34,704 nt of DNA from PCRC01 sp040384665 (GCA_040384665.1 JAZKIY010000058.1:1-34704), one strand, 5' to 3'; shown: positions 17,050 to 25,123, counted from the stretch's first letter. Notes: generated from the sequence alone by a model not told the origin. A program made the numbers and translations.

Positions 17050-17326
17050 TGGGTCTGCTCCGAGAGTAAAAACAATCTTTGGACTTGGCACTGGTCTCCC
17101 AGCACCTTGGTCATACTTAATAACCCCTGTCTGGGGGTGAATGAATTGCACCAAAAAGCCATGACAAGTCACTACATGCCCGCCGGGGCGGCCACAATGT
17201 GTCGTGAGACGCCAACGCTTTGGGACGGCGCCGCAGCAAGATGAAAAAGTCACGGCTCAAACGTTGTTTCGATGCACCGCTTCACTGGCTTGACATACTT
17301 CCCATGAACGCTTTCGAGGACCTGTG

Positions 17327-17956
17327 ATGGACGCCTACCTGAACGCCGCCGACGTGGCCTTGCGCACCCTGTTTGCCACACCCCGGGCACGCCGTGCCTG
17401 TCCCACCGTGGCAGAGCCCACGGCCGAGGCCACCCAGCCACTCAGCCCGGCGGACAAAGCCCTGTCGGGCGCGCTGATGCGGGTGAACCATGTGGGTGAG
17501 GTCTGCGCCCAGGCGCTCTACAGCGCCCAGGCCCTGGCCACCCGCGACGCGACCCTGCGGGCCCAGTACACCGAGGCCGCGCTGGAAGAAACCGACCACC
17601 TCGCCTGGACCCGCCAGCGGCTGGACGAACTGGGCGCCCGGCCCAGTCTGCTGAACCCGCTCTGGTACGCCGGTGCATTTGGCCTCGGCCTGCTCGCAGG
17701 TCGGCTGGGCGACCGCGTGAGCCTGGGTTTTCTGGTGGAAACAGAACAGCAGGTGGAAGCGCACCTGGACAACCACATGACACGTCTGCCAGTGGACGAC
17801 CACGCGTCGCGCGCCATCGTGGCGCAGATGAAAGACGACGAAGCCCGCCACGCACAGGAAGCCCAGCACGCCGGGGCGGCCACGCTGCCAGCCCCGGTTC
17901 AGGGCCTGATGCGCGCCGCCGCCAAACTCATGACCACGGTGGCGCACCGGGTCTGA
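17327..17956 (+). CDS. coq7: Demethoxyubiquinone hydroxylase Coq7
   Basis: 209 residues from the ATG at 17327, preceded by GAGGA 6-7 nt upstream; a GTG at 17324 is an unlikely alternative. Coq7-type membrane-associated di-iron monooxygenase that hydroxylates demethoxyubiquinol in ubiquinone synthesis. The six expected iron ligands are all seen: Glu58 (GEVC), Glu88 and His91 (EETDH), Glu140 (VETEQQVEAH), Glu172 and His175 (DDEARH). The spacing matches the family. The hydrophobic segment NPLWYAGAFGLGLLAGRLG fits membrane association. Stands alone, divergent from the porin array. Confidence 0.93.
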   Translation: MDAYLNAADVALRTLFATPRARRACPTVAEPTAEATQPLSPADKALSGALMRVNHVGEVCAQALYSAQALATRDATLRAQYTEAALEETDHLAWTRQRLDELGARPSLLNPLWYAGAFGLGLLAGRLGDRVSLGFLVETEQQVEAHLDNHMTRLPVDDHASRAIVAQMKDDEARHAQEAQHAGAATLPAPVQGLMRAAAKLMTTVAHRV

Positions 17957-18013
17957 CGGCGCACGATAATCGCGAAATTCGGCCACCTTGGCCACCCCAC
18001 TCTGGAGCCCACC

Positions 18014-19120
18014 ATGTCGTCCGACGCACCGTTGATCACAACTTCTCCAGCGCCATCGGGCGGCTTCCTGTTGGCCGAGGCCCGGCCAGCACGGGGCGTC
18101 ACGGCTGTGGACCCCAATGAGTTGGGCACCCTCACCGACGCCACGGCCGGCACCACGGTGGTCCGGGACGGCGTGCGCATTCCGGTGGAAGGGCCGGGCA
18201 TCCTGCGCGTGGGCGACCGGTTGACGGTGCCCCCGAACGGCAGCGCCAACGTGGTGTTCCCTGGGCCAGACGGTGCGAACCAGCCCCCCCTTGCGGGTGT
18301 GTTCACCGGCGGCACGGAAGCCGTGCTTGGCGCCAGGCCGCTGTCTCCGGGTGTGCAACAGGTGGATGTGGAACTGGTGTCGGGCGACTTGCTCTTTGCC
18401 ACCGCACCGCCCGAGGGCAACACCGCGGTGGCGGTGCGCAAACAAGGCGCCAACCCTGCGGGTGACGACAGCCTCGTTGTTGGTGGCGGTGTGTTGGGCC
18501 TGTTGTTGCTGGGGGGCGTGCTCGCCAATGGCAACAACGGCGATGACCCGTCCAGCACCCCCAGTGGCGCGACGGGCACCACGCCCGGAAGCACTGGCGG
18601 CAGCGGTGTGGTGGCGCCGACCGGCCCCACGGGCGGCGCCTCAGGCCCAACCGGTGGCACAGGGGCCACGGGCACAACAGACAGCGGGACGGGCCCCACT
18701 GGCGCCACCAGCCCAACCGAGGCGCCCACAGGCGCCACTGGCCCGACGAACACCACCGACCCGACCGCCGGCCCGACAGGCCCGGACACGGGGGATGGCG
18801 GCAGCGGTGGCGGCACGCCGTCAGGCCTCGGTGGCCTGCTGTCGGGTCTGCCCGCGCTCGGCGACTTGCTCGGCGGTGGGGCGGCAATGGGTGGCGGCAC
18901 GGGCAGCAACGGCGCGCCCAGCGGCGAACTTGGCGACAACGGGCAACCCCTCGACAGCGGTCAGCCGTCAGCCCCGGTCTCTGGACTGGGCGGTGCGGGT
19001 GGTTTGGGTGGCCTGACGGGCCTGCTCAGTGCAACACCACTGCCCATCGGCGCCAGCCCAGCCGGCGCAGCGGCCACCGACAACCCACTCGCCGGCTTGT
19101 TGGGCGGACTGGGCGGCTGA
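18014..19120 (+). CDS. Hypothetical Gly/Thr-rich collagen-like protein with one membrane segment
   Basis: 368 residues; CTGGAG lies 7 nt before the ATG. Not recognised as a named family. Three parts are visible: an N-terminal domain (about 1-150) with a beta-rich stretch RIPVEGPGILRVGDRLTVPP that vaguely recalls retention or FecR-like modules of surface adhesins; a hydrophobic segment at about 153-171 (SLVVGGGVLGLLLLGGVLA); and a low-complexity region with GPTG, GATG and GGTG triplets followed by Gly-Leu-rich sequence to the end. There is no N-terminal signal peptide. A long frame exists on the opposite strand, but the plus strand has the ribosome site and the ordered domain layout. Cell-surface role is a guess. 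Confidence 0.7.
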   Translation: MSSDAPLITTSPAPSGGFLLAEARPARGVTAVDPNELGTLTDATAGTTVVRDGVRIPVEGPGILRVGDRLTVPPNGSANVVFPGPDGANQPPLAGVFTGGTEAVLGARPLSPGVQQVDVELVSGDLLFATAPPEGNTAVAVRKQGANPAGDDSLVVGGGVLGLLLLGGVLANGNNGDDPSSTPSGATGTTPGSTGGSGVVAPTGPTGGASGPTGGTGATGTTDSGTGPTGATSPTEAPTGATGPTNTTDPTAGPTGPDTGDGGSGGGTPSGLGGLLSGLPALGDLLGGGAAMGGGTGSNGAPSGELGDNGQPLDSGQPSAPVSGLGGAGGLGGLTGLLSATPLPIGASPAGAAATDNPLAGLLGGLGG

Positions 19121-19156
19121 CGGTGCCGCGCCATTGGCCTGACACAGGCCAAATCA

Positions 19157-19199
19157 GCTATATTTTCAATAGCTGATTCGCCAGGTTTCACCAGGGCTT
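19157..19199 (-). repeat. 43-nt interspersed repeat, copy 3
   Basis: Minus-strand copy AAGCCCTGGTGAAACCTGG... with a perfect GCTAT-N7-ATAGC stem (19157-19173). Preceded by AAATCGGCCCC, the upstream extension shared with other copies. Lies just downstream of the osmC stop. Confidence 0.8.
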
Positions 19200-19208
19200 G
19201 GGGCCGAT

Positions 19209-19658
19209 TTAACCCTCAACCAGCTCAAAACCAGTGGAAATGGCCGCCGTTTTGCCCAGCATGATGCTGGCCGAGCAGTATTTCTCGTGGCTCATGGCAA
19301 TCGCCCGCTCCACCGCGCTGGCCGGAATGCCCTTGCCGGTGACGGTGAACTGCATGTGGATTTTGGTGAACACCTTCGGGTCTGTGTCTGCCCGCTCGCT
19401 GGTGAGCTTCACGCTGCAGCCCCGCACATCGTGCCGGCCGCGCTTCAGGATCAACACCACGTCGTAGGCGGTGCAGCCGCCGGTGCCGGCCAACACGGTT
19501 TCCATCGGCCGCGGTGCCAGGTTCTGGCCACCGTTTTCGGGCTTGACGGCGTCGGGGGCGCCGTCCATCAGCAGCGTGTGACCGCTGCCGGTTTCGGCCA
19601 GAAAACCCATTCCCGAGCGTGCGCCGGTGGCGCCGGTCCAGCTGACTGTGCATTCCAT
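19209..19658 (-). CDS. OsmC-family protein (peroxiredoxin-like)
   Basis: 149 residues, the usual size. OsmC/Ohr proteins reduce organic hydroperoxides with a cysteine pair in a swapped dimer. Seen: the first cysteine in TVLAGTGGCTAYDVV and the second in SHEKYCSASIMLGKTA, plus the family strand FTVTGKGIP. AAGGAA lies 9 nt before the ATG. Closer to the YhfA-type branch than to Ohr, so a detoxification role is likely but not certain. Divergent from the small RNA and ilvA. Confidence 0.9.
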   Translation of the reverse strand: MECTVSWTGATGARSGMGFLAETGSGHTLLMDGAPDAVKPENGGQNLAPRPMETVLAGTGGCTAYDVVLILKRGRHDVRGCSVKLTSERADTDPKVFTKIHMQFTVTGKGIPASAVERAIAMSHEKYCSASIMLGKTAAISTGFELVEG

Positions 19659-19765
19659 GGAAGATATTCCTTAACAAAAGTGGTGGTTTGGGCCGGGCAA
19701 GCGCCCGTTTTAGTGAACTATTCCCGTAATTTTCAGCAAATGGGGGCGCACACCTAAAAACAATG

Positions 19766-19793
19766 TTGCGTCGCAGCAAAGGCTGGCTATACT
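19766..19793 (+). promoter_or_regulatory. Predicted sigma-70 promoter of the small RNA
   Basis: TTGCGT at 19766-19771, a 16-nt spacer and TATACT at 19788-19793. A start about 7 nt downstream would fall near 19800, just before the first hairpin of the candidate RNA. Confidence 0.6.
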
Positions 19794-19799
19794 TTGTCC

Positions 19800-19884
19800 A
19801 TGGCGTAATTGTTACGCACCGATTGTCTCCTCCACCTCCTCTTGGTGGATTCAGCCCCAAGTCGCAAGACTTGGGGCTTTTTTC
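19800..19884 (+). ncRNA. Candidate small RNA with CU-rich loops
   Basis: About 84 nt between a good promoter and a strong terminator, with no open frame of note. Three hairpins: GCGTAA/TTACGC at 19803-19817; TCCACC/GGTGGA at 19831-19849 with loop TCCTCTT; and the terminator at 19854-19877. The stretch CTCCTCC (19827-19833) and the loop are complementary to Shine-Dalgarno sequences. Small RNAs with CCUCC motifs in exposed loops are known in alphaproteobacteria and Xanthomonas. It could instead be a terminated leader of ilvA, but ilvA has room for its own promoter after the T run. Confidence 0.6.
19854..19883 (+). terminator. Terminator of the small RNA
   Basis: Perfect ten-base stem GCCCCAAGTC / GACTTGGGGC with a GCAA tetraloop and six T. 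No plus-strand gene ends nearby, so it closes an independent short transcript or attenuates ilvA. Confidence 0.88.
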
Positions 19885-19947
19885 TTGGGCCCGGGCCAAC
19901 CCGCTTGGGGTCAGAGCCCTCCACTATCATCGGTGGCAGAGGGACCT

Positions 19948-21507
19948 ATGACCAAACCAACACGTGCCGCTGCACTGAGCCCGGCCGATTACCTGAAAAA
20001 GATCCTGACCGCCCGTGTCTACGACGTGGCGGTGGAATCGGCCCTGGAGCCGGCCAACAACCTGAGCCGCCGGCTGAACAACACGGTGCTGTTGAAGCGC
20101 GAAGACCAGCAGCCGGTGTTCAGCTTCAAGCTGCGCGGCGCGTACAACAAGATGGCGCAGCTGACACCCGCGCAGCTGAAAAAAGGCGTGATCTGCGCTT
20201 CGGCCGGCAACCACGCGCAGGGCGTTGCCCTGGGCGCCAGCAAGCTGGGCACCCGTGCGGTGATCGTGATGCCGACCACCACACCCCGGCTCAAGATCGA
20301 CGCGGTGCAGGCGCTCGGTGGCGAGGTGGTGCTGTCCGGTGACAGTTACTCCGACGCCTACACCCACGCGGCGGCATTGGAGAAAAAACACGGCCTGACG
20401 TTTGTGCACCCGTTTGACGACCCGGACGTGATCGCCGGCCAGGGCACGATCGCGATGGAGATGCTGCGCCAGCACCAGGGCCGGCTCGACGCGGTGTTTG
20501 TGGCGATTGGCGGCGGCGGTCTGATCAGCGGCGTGGCCAACTACATCAAGGCGGTGCGGCCCGAGATCAAGGTGATTGGCGTGCAGATGAACGACTCGTC
20601 GGCCATGATCCAGTCGGTCTCGGCCAAAAAACGCGTCACGCTCAGCGACGTGGGCCTGTTCTCCGACGGCACGGCGGTGAAGCTGGTGGGCGAAGAAACC
20701 TTCCGCATCAGCCGCACGCTGGTGGACGAGTTCATGACGGTGGACACCGACGCCGTCTGTGCCGCGATCAAAGACGTGTTTGTGGACACCCGCAGCATCG
20801 TCGAGCCCGCCGGTGCGCTGGCGGTGGCGGCCATCAAGCAGTACGTGGCCCAGCACAAGACCAAGGGCGAGACCTATGCCGCCATTCTGTGCGGCGCCAA
20901 CATGAATTTCGACCGGCTGCGCTTTGTGGCCGAGCGCGCCGAGGTGGGCGAGGAACGCGAGGCGCTGTTCGCGGTGACGATTCCCGAAGAACGCGGCAGT
21001 TTCCGCCGTTTTTGCGAACTGATCGGCAACCTGCCGGGCGCGCCGCGCTCGGTCACCGAGTTCAACTACCGCATCAGCGACGCGGCCAAGGCGCATGTGT
21101 TCGTTGGCCTCACCACCCACGGCAAGGGCGAGAGCAAAAAGATCGCCACCACCCTGAGCAAAAACGGCTTCAAGGCGCTGGACCTGACGCACGACGAGCT
21201 GGCCAAGGAGCATGTGCGCCACATGGTCGGTGGCCACACGTCGCTGGCCAAAGACGAGCGGGTGCTGCGCTTTGAATTCCCCGAGCGCCCCGGTGCGCTG
21301 CTGAAGTTCCTGAGCCTGATGCAACCGGGCTGGAACATCAGCTTGTTCCACTACCGCAACCAGGGCGCCGACTATGGCCGCATCCTGGTCGGCCTGCAGG
21401 TGCCCGCCGCCGACGACAAGGCCTTTGTGTTGTTCCTCGACACCTTGGGTTACCCCTATGTCGAGGAAACCCGCAACCCGGTCTACCAACTGTTTCTGCG
21501 CGCGTGA
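19948..21507 (+). CDS. ilvA: Threonine ammonia-lyase, biosynthetic
   Basis: 519 residues from the ATG at 19948, preceded by AGAGGGA. Converts threonine to 2-oxobutanoate with PLP, the first step of isoleucine synthesis, in the cytosol. The catalytic domain holds the PLP lysine in SFKLRGAYNKM (Lys61), ASAGNHAQGVA and the glycine loop AIGGGGLISG. Two ACT-like regulatory regions follow (starting near EEREALFAVTIPEERGSF and RVLRFEFPERPGALLKF), which in this family bind isoleucine and valine. Length fits the long, feedback-regulated form. Its stop overlaps the next gene's GTG. Confidence 0.97.
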   Translation: MTKPTRAAALSPADYLKKILTARVYDVAVESALEPANNLSRRLNNTVLLKREDQQPVFSFKLRGAYNKMAQLTPAQLKKGVICASAGNHAQGVALGASKLGTRAVIVMPTTTPRLKIDAVQALGGEVVLSGDSYSDAYTHAAALEKKHGLTFVHPFDDPDVIAGQGTIAMEMLRQHQGRLDAVFVAIGGGGLISGVANYIKAVRPEIKVIGVQMNDSSAMIQSVSAKKRVTLSDVGLFSDGTAVKLVGEETFRISRTLVDEFMTVDTDAVCAAIKDVFVDTRSIVEPAGALAVAAIKQYVAQHKTKGETYAAILCGANMNFDRLRFVAERAEVGEEREALFAVTIPEERGSFRRFCELIGNLPGAPRSVTEFNYRISDAAKAHVFVGLTTHGKGESKKIATTLSKNGFKALDLTHDELAKEHVRHMVGGHTSLAKDERVLRFEFPERPGALLKFLSLMQPGWNISLFHYRNQGADYGRILVGLQVPAADDKAFVLFLDTLGYPYVEETRNPVYQLFLRA

Positions 21508-21725
21508 GCACGCCCGCCCTTCTCCCCGCATCGGCGTGCGAGCGCTGCGGCGCAGCGTTCCACTGCGGCATGGCCGACGCAGCGCCCTGCTGGTGCACCA
21601 CCCTGCCCCAGCTGCCGCGCGCACAGCTCACACAGGCCATGGCCCAGGCCGATGGCACCGTCTGGCAGGGCTGCCTGTGCCCGGCCTGCTTGCAGCACAT
21701 CGTGGCAGGGGCAACCGGTGTCTGA
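21504..21725 (+). CDS. Cysteine-rich CWC-type small protein
   Basis: 73 residues with a GTG start that overlaps the ilvA stop (GTGA). Contains a probable zinc-binding pattern: CERCG, FHCG, the CWC triplet in APCWCTTLP and CLCPACL near the C-terminus, matching the Cys-rich CWC family. Function of that family is unknown. Its 3' end overlaps the proposed cobS start by eight bases, giving a tight ilvA-CWC-cobS chain. Confidence 0.8.
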   Translation: MSTPALLPASACERCGAAFHCGMADAAPCWCTTLPQLPRAQLTQAMAQADGTVWQGCLCPACLQHIVAGATGV

Positions 21726-22560
21726 CGCGCCACCCCACACCGGTTCTGCCGGCTTCGTGCGCCACTACCTGCTGGCGCTGCAGTTCTTCACCCGCATCCC
21801 CATCACCGGGCGGCTGGCCGAGTGGGTGGGCTACAGCCCGGCCATGCTGCGGGCCAGCGCGGCGCACTTCCCCGGTGTCGGCTGGCTGGTCGGGGCGGTG
21901 GCGGCGGTGGTGTACGGCGTGTTCATCGTGCTGCTGCCCGGCTCGGTGTTCGCCCCGCTGCTGGCGGCCGCACTCAGCACCGTCGCCACCGTGCTGCTGA
22001 CCGGCGCCTTCCACGAAGACGGACTGGCCGACATCGCCGATGGCTTGGGCGGCAGTTATGACCGCGACCGCGCACTCGAGATCATGAAAGACTCGCGCGT
22101 GGGTGCCTTTGGCGCGCTGGCGCTGGTGCTGGCCATTGGCACCAAGTGCGCGGTGCTGGCACTGCTGGGCGACAGCACCCTCACCGGCGAAGACGCCACC
22201 CGCGCCTGCGTGCTGATCTGGCTGGCGCACGTGCTGTCGCGCGGCGCGCCGCTGCTGCTGATCGCGGTGCTGCCCCACGTGGGCGACGCGGCCGGCAGCA
22301 AGTCCAAGCCGCTGGCCGAGACCGTCAGCACGCGCAGCCTGTGGGTGGGCGCGGCCTGGTGCCTGGGCGCGATGGCGCTGTCGGCCGTGGAGTTGGACCC
22401 GGCCACGCTGGTGGCGTCGCTGCTGGCGCTGGTGGCGGCTCTGGTCTGGATGGGCCGGCTGCTCGCCCGCCGCCTGCACGGCTTCACGGGCGACGGCTTG
22501 GGCGCGACGCAACAGGTGTGCGAGATCGCCTTCTACATCGGCGCGGCGCTGGCCAGCTGA
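21718..22560 (+). CDS. cobS: Adenosylcobinamide-GDP ribazoletransferase (cobalamin synthase)
   Basis: 280 residues from the GTG at 21718; the frame is open farther upstream inside the CWC gene, but VSDAPPHTGSAGFVRHYLLALQFFTRIP is the natural N-terminus. Integral inner-membrane enzyme joining adenosylcobinamide-GDP and alpha-ribazole(-phosphate). The signature LLTGAFHEDGLADIADGLGG, the DRALEIMKDSRVGAFG segment and several hydrophobic helices are visible. Followed 18 nt later by cobC, which acts in the same branch of B12 assembly. Confidence 0.94.
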   Translation: MSDAPPHTGSAGFVRHYLLALQFFTRIPITGRLAEWVGYSPAMLRASAAHFPGVGWLVGAVAAVVYGVFIVLLPGSVFAPLLAAALSTVATVLLTGAFHEDGLADIADGLGGSYDRDRALEIMKDSRVGAFGALALVLAIGTKCAVLALLGDSTLTGEDATRACVLIWLAHVLSRGAPLLLIAVLPHVGDAAGSKSKPLAETVSTRSLWVGAAWCLGAMALSAVELDPATLVASLLALVAALVWMGRLLARRLHGFTGDGLGATQQVCEIAFYIGAALAS

Positions 22561-22578
22561 CACACGTCGCAGCACCCC

Positions 22579-23127
22579 ATGCAACTCTGGCTGGTCCGGC
22601 ACGCGCAGCCGCTGGTGCCCCCCGGTGTTTGCTACGGCGCGCTCGACGTGCCGGCAGATGCACAGGCCACGCAGGCGTGCGCCGAACGGCTCGCGCAAGC
22701 CCTGCCACAGGCCGCCTTGGTGCGCTGCTCACCGCTACAAAGATGTGAGCAACTTCGCAAGATTCTGCTAGGGCTCAGGCCCGATTTGGCTTCAAAAACA
22801 GACCCCCGACTCGCAGAAATGGCTTTTGGCAGCTGGGAAGGGCAAGCTTGGGAAGCCATCGGCCAGCCCGCCATCGACGCCTGGGTCGCCAACTTCGGCC
22901 ACCACCGGCCAGGCGGCGGCGAATCGGCCCATGCGGTGTTGCAGCGGGTGGGCGCAGCGCTGCAGGACACGCAGGCCGACAATGGGGTCTGGCTGACCCA
23001 CGCCGGCGTCATCCGTGCGGCCAACCTCTGGCTGGCCGGCGTGCGCGACGTGCCCAACGCCGCCGCCTGGCCCGCCCACGCCCCCGCCTTTGGCCAATGG
23101 CAGACGCTGCAGGTGTTGTACCTGTAA
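22579..23127 (+). CDS. cobC: Alpha-ribazole phosphatase (histidine phosphatase family)
   Basis: 182 residues. Cytosolic phosphatase that dephosphorylates alpha-ribazole phosphate or the cobalamin phosphate. The catalytic histidine motif is LVRHAQP (His8; alanine replaces the more usual glycine of RHG), followed by SPLQRCEQL, FGSWEGQAWEAI and the second histidine in WLTHAGVIRA. Assigned as CobC because of the cobS neighbour. Residues 52-66 coincide with a degraded copy of the 43-nt interspersed repeat on the opposite strand. Confidence 0.88.
   Translation: MQLWLVRHAQPLVPPGVCYGALDVPADAQATQACAERLAQALPQAALVRCSPLQRCEQLRKILLGLRPDLASKTDPRLAEMAFGSWEGQAWEAIGQPAIDAWVANFGHHRPGGGESAHAVLQRVGAALQDTQADNGVWLTHAGVIRAANLWLAGVRDVPNAAAWPAHAPAFGQWQTLQVLYL
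22734..22776 (-). repeat. 43-nt interspersed repeat, copy 5 (inside cobC)
   Basis: Minus-strand copy GAGCCCTAGCAGAATCTTG..., preceded by CCAAATCGGGCCT. The terminal arms GCTCA and GTAGC keep only three of five pairs. Aligns without gaps to the other copies and lies antisense to cobC codons 52-66. Confidence 0.6.
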
Positions 23128-23152
23128 CTGCTGCAACCACTACCATCCCGCC

Positions 23153-24274
23153 ATGACCGATTTGTTCATTGGCCTGATGTCAGGCACCTCGCTCGACGGC
23201 GTAGACGGTGTGCTGGCCGATTTTTCCAGCCTGCGCGCGGGCGGCAGGCCCCGCATCCTGGCCCATGCCAGCGCCCCGTTTGACGCAGCGCTCCGCGCCG
23301 AAGTGCTGGCACTCAACACCCCAGGCAACGACGAGTTGCACCGCGCCGCACTGGCCGCCAATGCGCTGGTGCGGGTCTATGCCCATGTTGTCACGGCCGT
23401 CCTGGCGCAGAGCGGCGTGGCCGCACGCGAAGTACAAGCCATTGGCGCCCACGGCCAGACGGTGCGGCACCGCCCCGGTGAATTCGACGGCACCGGCTAC
23501 ACATGGCAGATCAACAACCCGGCCCTGCTGGCAGAACACACCGGCATCCGCGTGGTGGCCGACTTTCGCAGCCGCGACCTGGCCGCCGGTGGCCAAGGGG
23601 CCCCGCTGGCGCCCGGTTTTCACCAGGCGCTGTTCGGCCAGCCCGGCGTGCCGCTGGCGGCGCTGAACCTCGGCGGCATCGCCAACCTGACCTTGATTGA
23701 CACCGATGGCGGCGTGAAGGGTTTTGACTGCGGCCCCGCCAACGCACTGATGGACCACTGGTGCCAGCAGCACACCGGCCAGCCTTTTGACGCCGGCGGC
23801 GCCTGGGCGGCCAGTGGGCAGGTGCATGCGCCGCTGCTGGCAGCGCTGCTGGACGAGGCGTACTTTCAGAAACCACCGCCCAAAAGCACCGGGCGCGACC
23901 TGTTCAACCCGGACTGGCTGGCGACAAAGCGGACGGCGTTTGCCGCGCTGCCGCCCGCCGACGTGCAGGCCACCCTGGCCGAGCTGACCGTCGCCAGCAT
24001 CGTGGCCGACCTGCGCCGTTTTGGCGCTGGCACGAAAGAACTGGTGGTGTGTGGTGGCGGCGCGCTCAACACGCACCTGGTGCGGCGCCTGCAGGCCCAC
24101 CTTCCGGAACTGGTTGTCTGCACCTCGGCGGACAAGGGCGTGCCCCCGCAACAGGTCGAGGCGACCGGTTTTGCCTGGCTGGCGCGGCAGACATGGCTCG
24201 GCCTGCCCGGCAACCTGCCAAAAGCAACGGGCGCCCAAGGCGCCCGCGTTCTCGGGGCTGTCTACCCCGTTTAA
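23153..24274 (+). CDS. anmK: Anhydro-N-acetylmuramic acid kinase
   Basis: 373 residues from the ATG at 23153. Phosphorylates and opens 1,6-anhydro-MurNAc so that cell-wall sugars can be recycled, in the cytosol. Motifs seen: GLMSGTSLDGVDGV at the N-terminus, GAHGQTVRHRPGE, LNLGGIANLT, FDCGPANALMDHW and VCGGGALNTHL. Begins 25 nt after cobC and converges with erpA, the stops being only 12 nt apart. Confidence 0.96.
   Translation: MTDLFIGLMSGTSLDGVDGVLADFSSLRAGGRPRILAHASAPFDAALRAEVLALNTPGNDELHRAALAANALVRVYAHVVTAVLAQSGVAAREVQAIGAHGQTVRHRPGEFDGTGYTWQINNPALLAEHTGIRVVADFRSRDLAAGGQGAPLAPGFHQALFGQPGVPLAALNLGGIANLTLIDTDGGVKGFDCGPANALMDHWCQQHTGQPFDAGGAWAASGQVHAPLLAALLDEAYFQKPPPKSTGRDLFNPDWLATKRTAFAALPPADVQATLAELTVASIVADLRRFGAGTKELVVCGGGALNTHLVRRLQAHLPELVVCTSADKGVPPQQVEATGFAWLARQTWLGLPGNLPKATGAQGARVLGAVYPV
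24229..24245 (-). terminator. Possible terminator of erpA inside the anmK 3' end
   Basis: Perfect seven-base GC stem GGGCGCC-CAA-GGCGCCC. On the minus strand it is followed by GTTGCTTTT, an imperfect T tract. It also encodes anmK residues, so its use as a terminator is uncertain. Confidence 0.3.
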
Positions 24275-24286
24275 GTCAGAGAAAAA

Positions 24287-24652
24287 TCAGGTCGAGAAGC
24301 TCGAACCACAGCCGCAGGTGGACGTGGCGTTCGGGTTCTTGATCACGAACTGCGCGCCCTGCAGGTCTTCCTTGTAATCGATTTCTGCGCCCACCAGGTA
24401 CTGGTAGCTCATCGCGTCGATCAGCAGCGAGACCCCGTTCTTGGTCATCGTGGTGTCGTCTTCGTTGGTGATTTCGTCAAAGGTGAAACCGTACTGGAAG
24501 CCGGAACAGCCGCCGCCCTGCACAAACACCCGCAGCTTCAGTTCCGGGTTGCCTTCTTCGGCAATCAGGTCGGCCACTTTGGCAGCGGCACTGTCGGTGA
24601 ACACGATGGGGACCGGCATGGCGGTCTGGATGTCTTGGGCGAGGGCACTCAT
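24287..24652 (-). CDS. erpA: Iron-sulfur cluster insertion protein ErpA
   Basis: 121 residues, with GGAGAAA before the ATG. A-type carrier that delivers Fe-S clusters to target enzymes. The three conserved cysteines are seen: Cys49 in GGGCSGFQYGF, and Cys113 and Cys115 in STCGCGSSFS. Same strand as the bactofilin gene, 63 nt downstream of it. Confidence 0.96.
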   Translation of the reverse strand: MSALAQDIQTAMPVPIVFTDSAAAKVADLIAEEGNPELKLRVFVQGGGCSGFQYGFTFDEITNEDDTTMTKNGVSLLIDAMSYQYLVGAEIDYKEDLQGAQFVIKNPNATSTCGCGSSFST

Positions 24653-24715
24653 GGGTTTCTCCGAGGGGAATAGTGGGATATTACCCCGGTTTGAGCAACT
24701 GCGATGGCAGCGGGG

Positions 24716-25114
24716 CTATGCCGCGTTGCTCGAGGCCAGCGTCAACGCCGGTTTTTCCTCGGGTGTCTGCATCGGCTGCAGACGGCCCGTGATCAGCGCA
24801 CCCTGGTGCATTTCCAGTGCGCGGTAGTTCACATCGCCATCGATCCGCGCGGTGGGCTGCAGCTCCAGCAACTCAGAGGCGTTGACCTGGCCGGTGATCT
24901 GGCCGTTGATGATGACGTGGTCGGCGTGGATTTCGCCCGTCACCACCGCCGTCTCGGAGATCACCAGAATGCTCGGCCGGCCTTCAATCGCCAGCACGTT
25001 GCCGTGCACCTTGCCGTCGATGCGCAGGCCTTCGCCAAAGCTGATGTGGCCCTGAATGGTGCTGTCAACGGCGATCAGGCTCTTGATCGGGGGCTGTTTC
25101 TTGCGGTTGAACAT
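24716..25114 (-). CDS. Bactofilin (polymer-forming cytoskeletal protein)
   Basis: 132 residues with GGAGA before the ATG. Bactofilins (DUF583) self-assemble into filaments through a right-handed beta-helix and help shape the cell or place envelope enzymes. The repeating short strands are visible across the centre: STIQGHISFGEGLRIDGKVHG, VTGEIHADHVIINGQITGQV and ARIDGDVNYRALEMHQGA. The N-terminal MFNRKKQP is a typical basic tail. Nine nt separate it from the DUF6776 gene, so the two are likely one unit. Confidence 0.92.
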   Translation of the reverse strand: MFNRKKQPPIKSLIAVDSTIQGHISFGEGLRIDGKVHGNVLAIEGRPSILVISETAVVTGEIHADHVIINGQITGQVNASELLELQPTARIDGDVNYRALEMHQGALITGRLQPMQTPEEKPALTLASSNAA

Positions 25115-25123
25115 GGCTGTCTC

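Noticed and set aside
17899..18939. Minus-strand Pro/Val-rich frame opposite the collagen-like gene
   Set aside because: Low-complexity mirror of Gly/Thr codons. The plus-strand gene has a ribosome site and ordered domains.
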